Below are positions 16,720-25,022 of a stretch of 36,202 nt of DNA, piece by piece. The notes below the pieces were generated by a model. That model was given only the letters and a program-made list of their open reading frames with translations, made no database searches and was not told the origin of the DNA. The DNA comes from Polaribacter sp. (GTDB taxonomy: Bacteria; Bacteroidota; Bacteroidia; Flavobacteriales; Flavobacteriaceae), in assembly GCA_029248845.1 (NCBI GenBank), contig JAQWIO010000084.1, forward strand, positions 1 to 36,202, written 5' to 3'. The position numbers and the translations under genes were made by a program. Every line of letters starts with the position of its first letter. Positions within the stretch are counted from its first letter, which is position 1.

Positions 16720-18797
16720 TAATCAATGATGGTTGATTTAATTAATACGGATAACTTGCTCTTTGAGGTGGTTCTGGTACGTTTGCTGAAGAACCATTTA
16801 ATAATCGGGATTCTTGCTAAAAATGGAACTCCTGAGCCAGTATTGTTTTTAGATGTTTCTTCAATTCCTCCCAAAATAACCACATCTTTATTATTGACTC
16901 TTATCGTAGAAGTAAATTCTCTTGAATTAATTCCAGGAGGGGCTTCAGGATCAATACGTTCTCCATTAAAATCAGATTGTAACACATTAATGTTTAGTGT
17001 AATGTTTCCGTCTCCAGAAACTAAAGGACGAATCCCAATAGACAAATCTGCATCAATAGGAAAGTAATTCTTTATTTCTGTAGTTTGAGGATTTTGAGAC
17101 CCAATTACATCTTTTCTCGTAACGGTATAGTAAGATCGTTCTCCTCTAGATAAGGTGGCTTGATGACTATTTAAAGTAGACAGTTTAGGAGTAGATCGTA
17201 TTTGAATAGTTCCGTTGGTTTCTAATGCTTTGATTTTTGCATAAAAATTAGGAACTACTTTTCCGATATTTAACGATCCAAAGCCATTAAATCCTCCTAT
17301 AATTTTATTAATGCTGGTAGCCCCTAGTGTCAAATTAGTTCCAGAGAAAATCGAACCATTATCCGTCGTTGGGGTTTCTCCAATTCCCAAATCCAAGCCT
17401 GAAGAGACTAAATTGGAATTGGATACTTCAAGAATCATTACTTCAATTAAAATGATAGGAATTGGTTTGTCTATTGTTTTTAAGAAATTTTTAAAAGCTT
17501 CTATTTTTTGAGCATTGCCATTAACTAAAAAAGCATTTTGCTCTACATCAGTGGTAATTTCTAATCCTTCTGTAATCCTTTTTGGAATTAAATCTAAAAT
17601 GGCCTCTGATTTATTAGAGTAGCCCTGAAATGTACTTCTGTTATTTAGAGTTGAATTGTTATGATTGGTAGAATTATTAAAATTGCCAGTTCCTTGATTA
17701 AAGCTATTATTATAATTTCGATTCTCGTTTGAAGAACTAAAAACTGAATTTCTGTTACTTTGAATTGAAGAGTTCATAATCTCAATAGAACGATGTAGTA
17801 ATGGAATCGCAACTGAACTGTTTAAAGAAGATTGTTCCTCCTCTCCAAAATAGTAAATATTGTTAATTTTTTTATAGCTAAATGCAGTGTTTTCTAAAAT
17901 GTTAGTTAGTAAAACATCATAGGGGATGCCTGTTGCTTTTACAGTCGCTTTTCCAGCATCGGAAAGCGGACTACTGGTGAACATATTGATACTTAGATCA
18001 TGTCCTATGTCTTTTATAATCGATGCGATGGAAACATTTTCAAAATCTACATCTACGAGTTGTTTTATGGTATCTTGAATTTTAAAGTAAAAATTAGAAT
18101 TTCTGTATCGTGCTGGTTTTTGTCTTCTAGTATCTGTAATTCCTTTTTGATTTGGAGCACTAGCACTCTCAAACAGATAATAATTATCTTTTGTTTTTGT
18201 CACCGATAAATTATTGGCAAATGCAATTTTATCAATGGCGCTCTCAAATGTTTTGTCTTTGATGTAAGAGGATATTTTTTGATTTTCAATTCCCGGAGAA
18301 AAGACTAAGTTTTTACCCGTAACATGGGTAATTTTTTTAAAAGCAACAAACAAGGTGTCGTTAAGTAAATCTACAGAAAAAAGATCTTTTTCCTGATCAT
18401 ATTTCGCGCTAATATTTCTTGTAATAAATGGTTTTGTATATCGCTTAAAGCTTATAATTGAACCTAAAACATCCAGAGTAAGATGGTATTCTTTACACAA
18501 ATATAAAAAGACATTTTGTACGATGGCATTAGAGAAATTTTGAGATACTTTTATTTGGTTTAAATCTGAAGTAATACTTACATTTAACTCTTGCTCAGCA
18601 GCAATAGCTCTTATAAATATAGGGAGCTCCGTATCGTTTAAACTAAAATCAATTTTTTTAGTTAGTCCTGGAACACTTGTTGATAAAAGTTCTAGTTTTT
18701 TTTCAATTTTTTGAATTCGATTGTCTTCTATTTGTCCAAAAGTCAGTGGAGAAAAATAGATTGCAAAGAATATAAGAGGAATATATTTTTTAAGCAC
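16719..18797 (-). CDS. gspD: Outer-membrane secretin (GspD/PilQ family)
   Basis: A 692-residue secretin that forms the outer-membrane gate. Signal peptide 1-21 (ending F-G-Q). Three tandem STN/N0-like domains follow (about 45-118, 137-208 and 245-318), then an Asn/Ser-rich linker (about 341-390), an N1-like domain (391-445) and the secretin core (446-690). Core signatures include LETNGTIQIRSTPKLSTLNS (525-544), ATLSRGERSYY (547-557) and the closing VILGGIEETSKNN to GVPFLARIPIIKWFFSKR stretch (640-673). The start is GTG; no in-frame ATG lies nearby. An AACCCCTATT element precedes it. The gene follows the FN3 lipoprotein by 19 bp and overlaps the GspL-like gene by 1 base. Confidence 0.95.
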   Translation of the reverse strand: MLKKYIPLIFFAIYFSPLTFGQIEDNRIQKIEKKLELLSTSVPGLTKKIDFSLNDTELPIFIRAIAAEQELNVSITSDLNQIKVSQNFSNAIVQNVFLYLCKEYHLTLDVLGSIISFKRYTKPFITRNISAKYDQEKDLFSVDLLNDTLFVAFKKITHVTGKNLVFSPGIENQKISSYIKDKTFESAIDKIAFANNLSVTKTKDNYYLFESASAPNQKGITDTRRQKPARYRNSNFYFKIQDTIKQLVDVDFENVSIASIIKDIGHDLSINMFTSSPLSDAGKATVKATGIPYDVLLTNILENTAFSYKKINNIYYFGEEEQSSLNSSVAIPLLHRSIEIMNSSIQSNRNSVFSSSNENRNYNNSFNQGTGNFNNSTNHNNSTLNNRSTFQGYSNKSEAILDLIPKRITEGLEITTDVEQNAFLVNGNAQKIEAFKNFLKTIDKPIPIILIEVMILEVSNSNLVSSGLDLGIGETPTTDNGSIFSGTNLTLGATSINKIIGGFNGFGSLNIGKVVPNFYAKIKALETNGTIQIRSTPKLSTLNSHQATLSRGERSYYTVTRKDVIGSQNPQTTEIKNYFPIDADLSIGIRPLVSGDGNITLNINVLQSDFNGERIDPEAPPGINSREFTSTIRVNNKDVVILGGIEETSKNNTGSGVPFLARIPIIKWFFSKRTRTTSKSKLSVLIKSTIID

Positions 18798-18816
18798 AAT
18801 TTTTTTTTAATAGGGG

Positions 18817-19170
18817 TTATTTAACAGAAAAACTATTGGTAGAATAGTCTGTAGAGAAATTAGAATTCATTGCTTTTACACGCCATTGGTACTCTCCAAC
18901 CTCTAAATCTGTTGAAATGATGGTACCTGTTGTTATAGAATCTATTAAAATTTGGCTGGCATTATCAAAGTTCGGATGGGCTAATTGAATTTCGTATTCA
19001 GTAGCCTCCAACACTTTTTTCCAATTAAACTGGATGGTCCCATTTGTTACTTCGGAAGTATCTGTTGGAGCCAACAAAACAACCTTTTTTTCAGAAATAT
19101 TTTCTATGAAAATAGCTTCACAATTACATAGCAAAATCGTGATAGTAACAAATAGCAATTTCTTTTTCAT
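18817..19170 (-). CDS. FN3-domain envelope protein, probable lipoprotein, first gene of the secretion operon
   Basis: A 117-residue protein with an N-terminal hydrophobic signal (residues 1-18) ending L-L-C-N-C-E-A. Either Cys could be lipidated, but the lipobox is not ideal. The rest (about 30-117) is one fibronectin type III-like domain: VVLLAPTDTSEVTNGTIQF then W-K-K-V-L-E-A-T-E-Y-E-I-Q-L, and a closing G-E-Y-Q-W-R-V-K-A-M-N-S motif. It is the promoter-proximal gene, 19 bp before the secretin, so a role in secretin targeting or anchoring (pilotin-like) is attractive but unproven. Such single FN3 lipoproteins also serve as general surface-binding modules in Bacteroidota. Confidence 0.82.
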   Translation of the reverse strand: MKKKLLFVTITILLCNCEAIFIENISEKKVVLLAPTDTSEVTNGTIQFNWKKVLEATEYEIQLAHPNFDNASQILIDSITTGTIISTDLEVGEYQWRVKAMNSNFSTDYSTNSFSVK

Positions 19171-19263
19171 TTTTGCTTATTTGATATTATTAATATAAAT
19201 ATAATAAATTATTATTATTTTTTAATACTTTTATTACTCTATAATTATATAATTGCTATTTAG
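19171..19263. promoter_or_regulatory. Divergent promoter region of the secretion locus
   Basis: This 93-bp interval separates the minus-strand operon start from the plus-strand gspG and is almost pure A+T. Both transcripts must start in or near it, so the major pseudopilin and the rest of the machine can be controlled together but in different amounts. I find no confident match to the Bacteroidota -7 element TAnnTTTG on either strand. Confidence 0.55.
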
Positions 19264-19683
19264 ATGAAGATTCAGTATAAAATTTTGACAAAAAAAATAC
19301 CGGCTTTTAACATGCAAGAGTTATTAGTCGTTTTGGTGATTATTGGCATTTTAATTTTAATTGCCCTACCTAATTTGATGCCAATTATTTCTAAGACCAA
19401 AGCTTTAGAAGCCCAGAATCATTTGATGCACGTTTACAGTTTAGAACGTAATTATTTTTTTATGTATTCTAAGTATACAAATGAATTCAGTGCCATTGAT
19501 TTTCTACCCGAGAAAACAATACAGAATGGAGGTACTGCCAATTACGAATATCAAATTGTAGAAGCTTCTAATAACTCTTTTAAAGCAAAGGCTATTGCGG
19601 TTATAGATTTTGATGGAGATGGTGTTTTTAATGTTTGGGAGATTGACCAAAACAAGAATTTGAAGGAAGTTGTTAAGGATTAA
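19264..19683 (+). CDS. gspG: Major pseudopilin (GspG-like) with EF-hand-type C-terminal loop
   Basis: A 139-residue pilin-like protein, divergent from the rest of the locus. Leader MKIQYKILTKKIPA, then FNMQELLVVLVIIGILILIA, with Glu at +5 (Glu19), Ala at -1 and the L-P-N motif after the helix that is typical of GspG. The C-terminal domain contains D115-F-D117-G-D119-G120-V-F122-N-V-W-E126, an exact 12-residue EF-hand-type loop, so calcium binding is likely. Major pseudopilins of proteobacterial T2SS are also calcium-stabilised at the C-terminus, though by a differently built site as far as I recall. A bidirectional terminator follows 23 bp after the stop. Its separate transcription unit fits the need for many copies of the fibre subunit. 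Confidence 0.88.
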   Translation: MKIQYKILTKKIPAFNMQELLVVLVIIGILILIALPNLMPIISKTKALEAQNHLMHVYSLERNYFFMYSKYTNEFSAIDFLPEKTIQNGGTANYEYQIVEASNNSFKAKAIAVIDFDGDGVFNVWEIDQNKNLKEVVKD

Positions 19684-19706
19684 AGGTCTATTTTAAACAA
19701 TAAAAA

Positions 19707-19730
19707 ACCAGCACAAATAAATGTACTGGT
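19707..19730. terminator. Bidirectional terminator between gspG and the M1 peptidase gene
   Basis: A stem with one mismatch (ACCAGCACA / TGTACTGGT) and a 6-base loop lies between two convergent genes. On the plus strand CCTATTTTATT follows; on the minus strand TTTTTTATTG follows. It can therefore end both transcripts. Confidence 0.75.
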
Positions 19731-19787
19731 CCTATTTTATTAATAATCGACTATCTATTTCAGGACGATTCGGTTTTGTAACATAAG

Positions 19788-21989
19788 TTATCCTTTTAGC
19801 TTGTTTTTAAAATTATCAAATCTGTTAGTTTCTTTCTTTGGCCAGTTATTATTGGAAGTATCTACATCTGCAGTTTCAAAATCTGGATCTACGACAATGC
19901 TCTTAATTTCTTTTGTAGAAGCAAATATTCTTTTTACGGAAGCATCATTTTTCATCCAAATTTGCGCTGGGAAAGTATGTCTTTTCTTTGTTCCATCGGC
20001 AAAGGCTAATTCTACGATAATTGGCATTACTAAGCCTCCAGGTTTTTCAAACTCTACCGCATACATATAAGATGGAATTTCTTTAGCATCTGTATAAGTA
20101 TCCATTATTGTTGGATTCGCATCTTCTTTTTTATCAGTAATATAAATTAAATCTCCTAAGCTTTCAAAATATTGACTGTATTTTTCTTTTAACTCGGTAA
20201 CTCTTTCGCTAGGCTTATCAGTGATATACAAAGGTTTCACACTTTTGATGCCAATATCAGTTACATCTGTGGTATAAAACCAACCTCTCCAAAACCAGTC
20301 TAAATCCATACTAGAAGCATCTTCCATAGATCGGAAGAAATCAGCTGGTGTGGGGTGTTTAAACATCCATCGTCTGGCATAGGTTCTAAACGCATAGTCA
20401 AATAATTTTGGTCCCATGATGGTTTTTCTAAGGATATACAGTCCTGCTGCCGGTTTCGTGTAGGCATTAGGGCCAAATTGTTTTACATAGTCTCCCTGAG
20501 ACATGATAGGAGAGATGTTACTTTGATCTCCAGCCATATATCTGGTGATATCTTTTGCTGGATTGATAGCAAACAATTCTGGATCATATTTTAATTCTGC
20601 TAAGATTTCAACAAAAGAATTGAGTCCTTCATCCATCCAAGTCCATTGCCTTTCATCTGAATTGACAATCATAGGGAAAAAGTTATGACCTATTTCGTGT
20701 ATGATTACCCCTAACATTCCTTTTTTGGTTCTGTCTGAGTAGGTTCCGTCTGGATTTGGACGACCATAATTGAAACAAATCATTGGATACTCCATTCCTT
20801 GTCTTTCAGAATGTACAGAAATTGCTTTTGGGTAAGGGTAGTCAAAGGTTAGTTTAGAATACTCTATAAGTGTCGTTGCTACTGCTCTTGTTGAATGCTC
20901 TTCCCATAGTGGGTTCCCTTCTTTTGGGTATAATGAAACAGCCATTACTGTTTTACCATTTACATTGGTTGCCATGGCATCCCAGATATATTTTCTAGAG
21001 GATGCAAAAGCAAAATCTCTCACATTCTTGGCTTTAAATTTCCATGTTTTTGTGAGGGTAGTTCGTCCCTTTTCAGCTTTTTCAGCTTCGGCTTGTGTCA
21101 CAATAAAAACAGGTTCTTTGAATGAATTTCTTGCTTTTTCCCAACGTTTACGTTGTTCTTTGGTTAGCACGTTTTTTTCATTTTGTAACGTACCTGTTGC
21201 ATCTACGATATGATCTGCAGGAACGGTTAAATTCACCTCATAATCTCCGAATTCTAGAGCCCATTCCGAGCGTCCCCAAAACTGCATGTTTTGCCATCCT
21301 TCAACGTTGTTGTATACCGCTAATCTTGGAAAAAATTGTGCAATTGTATAATTGTTGTTTCCGTCAGGGAAAGTCTCTAGTCCTGATCTTCCTCCATCTT
21401 TATTAATGTCATTAATTTTATAATTCCATTGTATTGAAAATTTAAAAGTATCTCCCGATGCAAGTGGTTTTGGTAAATGAATACGCATCATCGTTCTATG
21501 AATAAAATGAGATAAAGGTTTGCCATCACTTTCTACCTTTTCGATGTTGAAACCAAATCCTTTACCCTGACTCATATAGGTTTCTTGAAATTTTTGAGGA
21601 CTCATAAACATATTGATACTGGTAGATTTTGATAAGGGAGTTTCAGAATCATCTGCTCTCATATTTTGGTCTAATTGAACCCATAAATACTCTAATTGAT
21701 CTTTAGAGTTGTTGTGATAGGTAATTTTTTCATGACCATAAATTTTGTTGGTGCTTTCCTCCAAACGAATGTCCATGATATAATCAACTTTTTGTTGAGT
21801 ATATTGATGCCCTGGTGCTCCTGAGGCAGTGTGCTGATCATTTGGAGTTGCCAAAACATCTTTTAGTTGTCTAAATTTGTTTTGATCGGTGTGACCTTGT
21901 TTTGTTTTACTTTCAACTTTTTTTTCTTGGGCTAGACTTGCTGTAATAGAAAAGAATAGAGAAAATAGAAATAGGAATATTTTTTTCAT
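19788..21989 (-). CDS. Secreted M1-family metallopeptidase, copy 1
   Basis: A 733-residue zinc aminopeptidase-like enzyme. Sec signal peptide 1-20 (ending S-L-A-Q). The catalytic site is complete: HEIGH at 431-435 and, 18 residues later, Glu454 in W-M-D-E-G-L-N, the HExxH-x18-E signature of family M1. The exopeptidase motif is G-M-E-Y-P (398-402) in place of GxMEN. An N-terminal beta-sandwich domain (about 60-300) binds near the active site; the remainder is C-terminal. No T9SS sorting domain or lipobox is visible, so a periplasmic location is likely. It is highly similar to the next upstream gene, with which it is in tandem, separated by 153 bp. Substrate is unknown. Confidence 0.94.
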   Translation of the reverse strand: MKKIFLFLFSLFFSITASLAQEKKVESKTKQGHTDQNKFRQLKDVLATPNDQHTASGAPGHQYTQQKVDYIMDIRLEESTNKIYGHEKITYHNNSKDQLEYLWVQLDQNMRADDSETPLSKSTSINMFMSPQKFQETYMSQGKGFGFNIEKVESDGKPLSHFIHRTMMRIHLPKPLASGDTFKFSIQWNYKINDINKDGGRSGLETFPDGNNNYTIAQFFPRLAVYNNVEGWQNMQFWGRSEWALEFGDYEVNLTVPADHIVDATGTLQNEKNVLTKEQRKRWEKARNSFKEPVFIVTQAEAEKAEKGRTTLTKTWKFKAKNVRDFAFASSRKYIWDAMATNVNGKTVMAVSLYPKEGNPLWEEHSTRAVATTLIEYSKLTFDYPYPKAISVHSERQGMEYPMICFNYGRPNPDGTYSDRTKKGMLGVIIHEIGHNFFPMIVNSDERQWTWMDEGLNSFVEILAELKYDPELFAINPAKDITRYMAGDQSNISPIMSQGDYVKQFGPNAYTKPAAGLYILRKTIMGPKLFDYAFRTYARRWMFKHPTPADFFRSMEDASSMDLDWFWRGWFYTTDVTDIGIKSVKPLYITDKPSERVTELKEKYSQYFESLGDLIYITDKKEDANPTIMDTYTDAKEIPSYMYAVEFEKPGGLVMPIIVELAFADGTKKRHTFPAQIWMKNDASVKRIFASTKEIKSIVVDPDFETADVDTSNNNWPKKETNRFDNFKNKLKG

Positions 21990-22142
21990 GAAAATGATTA
22001 ATTTAATGCTGAGTAAAATTAATTATAAGTTTATAATTGGATGTTATGAATGTAAAGTTTTAACAAACCTTTATCAAAATTATTACAAAATAAAAGCAAC
22101 TTGTTTTGAGTTCACTTTTTATTCTTAACATACATGCGAATC

Positions 22143-24278
22143 TTATCCCTTTATTTTGTTTTTAAATTTATCAAATTTGTTTTTATTCTCTTTTGGCCAA
22201 CTGTTATTAGAGGTATCTACGTCTGCTGTTTCTTGATATGGATCAATGCTGATTTTTGTAATTTCTTTACTACTAGAAAAGACTTTGGTTACTTCTTTGT
22301 CATTAAATCTCCAAATTTGTGCAGGATATACTTTTCGTTCTTTAGTTTCATCTTTATAGGTGTAATACACAATAATAGGCATTACAAGTCCCCCGGGCTT
22401 ATTATAAGTAATTTCGTAGTGAAATTTTGAATTAGGATCTTTCTCCTCACCAAAACTCAAGCCCTTTGTGGTATCTTCTATAAAAAACACCTCATTATCT
22501 TTTGTTTTTGTGTGGTACTTTTTCACATTTTTGATTCCTATATCTGTCACATCTGTGGTGTAGAACCAACCTCTCCAAAACCAGTCTAGATCTATTCCAG
22601 AAGCATCTTCCATGGTTCGGAAGAAATCTGCTGGAGTAGGATGTTTAAACATCCATCTCTGAGAATAAGTTCTAAATGCATGATCAAATAGTTCATGTCC
22701 CATGATGGTTTCTCTCAAAATCCATAAAGCAGTTGCAGGTTTTCCATAAGCATTACTACCAAAGCTATAGACGTTGTCACCTTTGGTCATGATGGGTGCA
22801 ATCATGGATTGATCTCCATTCATGTATTTTATAATATTTTTCGGATACCCTCTAGTAATAGGAAAATTTTTATCATAAGCCAATTCAGCCAACATTTCAA
22901 CATAAGAATTTAAACCTTCATCCATCCATGTCCACTGTCTTTCATCAGAATTTACGATCATTGGAAAAAAGTTATGACCCACTTCATGAATCGTTACTTT
23001 GATCATTCTGTATTTGGTTCTATCAGAATAGGTTCCGTCTGCATTTGGTCTTCCAGGGTTAAAACAAATTTGTGGATATTCCATGCCCATTTGTCCGTCT
23101 ACAGAAATTGCTTTGTGATAGGGGTATTCGAATGTATATTTTGAATATGTTTTTAAAGTTTGTGCTACTGCTCTTGTAGAATGATCTCCATATAAAGGAT
23201 TTGCCTCCTTAGAATACAATGAATATGCCATTACAGTCTTGCCATTGATGTCTACTGCCATGGCATCCCAAATAAATTTTCTAGAACTTGCAAATGCATA
23301 ATCTCTCACGTTTTTTGCTTCAAATTTCCATGTTTTAGTATCTGAGGATTTGCTTTTCTCAATTTTTGATGCTTCTTCTTGTGTGCGAATTAGAACAGGA
23401 TGATCAAAAGTTTTTTTTGCTTTGGCCAATCTTTTCAATTCTTTTTTTGATAAAACTTCATTTTCGTTGAGTAATACTCCAGTGGCACCAAGCATATGAT
23501 CGGCAGGTGTAGTAATATGAACTGTGTAATCACCAAACTCCAGAGCAAATTCACTTCTTCCCCAGAATTGATCATTTTGCCATCCCTCCACATTATCATA
23601 TACACACAATCTTGGATAAAATTGAGCAATTACATAATTGTTATTTTCATTTTCTGTAAAATGTTCGTAACCAGATCTACCTCCAATTTCTCTATGGTTA
23701 TTGATATTGTACCACCAGTTAATTTTAAATGAGAATGTCTTTCCAGCTGCCAACGGTTCCGGTAAATTAATTCTCATCATTGTTTGATTGATTGTATGCG
23801 ATAAACTACTGTTATCTATGTTGGTTACGCTTGTAATATTAAAACCTCCGTCAAAAGGTGTTTCTGGAAAACTACGGTTAAAACTTTTTACAGGCATGCG
23901 ACTAGGAATTTTAGAGGGTTGAATATCTGGTGTTTTAGAGTCTTTTGCTCTTATGTTTTGATCTAGCTGCACCCATAAATAAGCTAGTTCATCTTTAGAA
24001 TTATTGTGATAAACAATAGTTTCCTTTCCTGATATTCTTTTGTTTTCATCGTCTAAAACAATATCCATTACATAATCTACTTTTTGCTGTGTGTAATTGA
24101 TACCTGGTGCACCTGAAGCAGTTCGCTGACTATTAGGCGTTGCCAATTCATCTTTAAGTTGTTTGAATTTATTTTGATTGGTATGACCTTGAAGACCTTG
24201 TTTTATTTTTTTTTCTTGAGCAAACACAGAGGTTCCAACAAAAAAAATGCTTAGTAAAAATAAACGACTATTTTTCAT
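22143..24278 (-). CDS. Secreted M1-family metallopeptidase, copy 2
   Basis: A 711-residue paralogue of the adjacent M1 peptidase. Signal peptide 1-20 (ending V-F-A-Q). HEVGH lies at 431-435 with the second Glu at 454 (W-M-D-E-G-L-N-S-Y-V-E), and the exopeptidase motif G-M-E-Y-P at 398-402, the same numbering as copy 1. Similarity runs over the whole length, strongest around the active site (NFFPMIVNSDERQWTW is identical) and in the C-terminal F-F-R-(S/T)-M-E-D-A-S block. Divergence is greatest at residues 110-150 and 610-660. The upstream neighbour is the DUF6702-like gene; this order (DUF6702-like then M1) points to one functional cluster. The two copies may differ in substrate preference. 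Confidence 0.94.
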   Translation of the reverse strand: MKNSRLFLLSIFFVGTSVFAQEKKIKQGLQGHTNQNKFKQLKDELATPNSQRTASGAPGINYTQQKVDYVMDIVLDDENKRISGKETIVYHNNSKDELAYLWVQLDQNIRAKDSKTPDIQPSKIPSRMPVKSFNRSFPETPFDGGFNITSVTNIDNSSLSHTINQTMMRINLPEPLAAGKTFSFKINWWYNINNHREIGGRSGYEHFTENENNNYVIAQFYPRLCVYDNVEGWQNDQFWGRSEFALEFGDYTVHITTPADHMLGATGVLLNENEVLSKKELKRLAKAKKTFDHPVLIRTQEEASKIEKSKSSDTKTWKFEAKNVRDYAFASSRKFIWDAMAVDINGKTVMAYSLYSKEANPLYGDHSTRAVAQTLKTYSKYTFEYPYHKAISVDGQMGMEYPQICFNPGRPNADGTYSDRTKYRMIKVTIHEVGHNFFPMIVNSDERQWTWMDEGLNSYVEMLAELAYDKNFPITRGYPKNIIKYMNGDQSMIAPIMTKGDNVYSFGSNAYGKPATALWILRETIMGHELFDHAFRTYSQRWMFKHPTPADFFRTMEDASGIDLDWFWRGWFYTTDVTDIGIKNVKKYHTKTKDNEVFFIEDTTKGLSFGEEKDPNSKFHYEITYNKPGGLVMPIIVYYTYKDETKERKVYPAQIWRFNDKEVTKVFSSSKEITKISIDPYQETADVDTSNNSWPKENKNKFDKFKNKIKG

Positions 24279-24337
24279 GTGATATTGGATTAAATTTAAT
24301 GCAAATTAACAATTAGAGATTTAATAAATTAAAACGA

Positions 24338-24835
24338 TTAAAATTTTAACAAACTTGATGTCTTTTTTGCAGTTAGTAAGAGACTTTGATGTTTGTTATA
24401 AATTTTTGTTTTAAGTAAATTTTTTTGGTTTGGAAAATGATTCGTCAATAGGGTGTTGATCACTTCTAGGGTATTGATATCATTTACATCTTCAATTTCT
24501 AAATAAAAATAGACTAAATCTCCGTCGTATTCTTTTCCAAGGTAATTGAACTCTCTTGGAATATCATTAATTTTTAAATGAACTTTTTCTTTTAGATAAT
24601 TTTCAAAATAAGGATCGTTATTCTTCAACTCTTTCTCAGATGTAAGTTGTAAATTGATATGATACTTTTTATTTAAAGCGGTTTCTATGTCATCCATAAA
24701 AACATTGATTATTATTTGTATGGAGCGTGTTTCATTCTTGTACTCGATCTGAGTCAGGCTCAAATAATATTTATGAGGTGAGAAGGAGAGAAGTGGGACG
24801 ATGAATAGAAGTAAAAATGCTTTTTGAATGTTCAT
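24338..24835 (-). CDS. DUF6702-like secreted protein
   Basis: A 165-residue protein with a signal peptide (about 1-19, ending L-S-F-S) and the mature start H-K-Y-Y-L-S-L-T-Q-I-E-Y that I associate with the DUF6702 family, a Bacteroidota group commonly found beside M1 peptidases. Further typical parts are I-I-I-N-V-F-M-D-D-I-E-T-A-L near residue 45 and D-L-V-Y-F-Y-L-E-I near 110. Function is unknown. It lies 59 bp upstream of M1 copy 2 on the same strand and is probably co-transcribed with it. A periplasmic partner or accessory role for the peptidase is inference from context only. Confidence 0.82.
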   Translation of the reverse strand: MNIQKAFLLLFIVPLLSFSPHKYYLSLTQIEYKNETRSIQIIINVFMDDIETALNKKYHINLQLTSEKELKNNDPYFENYLKEKVHLKINDIPREFNYLGKEYDGDLVYFYLEIEDVNDINTLEVINTLLTNHFPNQKNLLKTKIYNKHQSLLLTAKKTSSLLKF

Positions 24836-24863
24836 ATTAAAATGAAATGATGATCAAGCCAAA

Positions 24864-25022
24864 TTACTCTTTTTTTATGATTTTCAAGTAGCTTATACTT
24901 TCTTTTTCAAAGATTTTTATGAGTTCTAAAAGTTTATTTTCTGTATGAAGTTTTCCGATTCCTAAAGGATTGCAATATTCTAAAAAATGAAAGTAGTTCT
25001 CTACAGGGATTTGTAATTTATC
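24864..25022 (-). pseudogene. Out-of-frame C-terminal fragment of the carboxypeptidase-regulatory-like gene
   Basis: About 52 codons that read D-K-L-Q-I-P-V-E-N-Y-F-H-F-L-E-Y-C-N-P-L and onward to I-I-K-K-E and a TAA at 24864-24866. This is coherent coding sequence in the frame one base away from the gene ending at 25021, with no start of its own. It continues that protein directly after the T8 run (minus strand) where the frame is lost. Removing one T from the run joins the two into a protein of about 290 residues. It is best read as the displaced C-terminus. Confidence 0.75.

Noticed and set aside
10548..19683. Interpretation as a natural-competence (Com) pilus or a Tad pilus.
   Set aside because: GspC/PilP-, GspL/M- and GspK-like genes and a GspE zinc site argue for T2SS/T4aP-type machinery; no ComEA/ComEC, TadZ or paired TadB/TadC is present.
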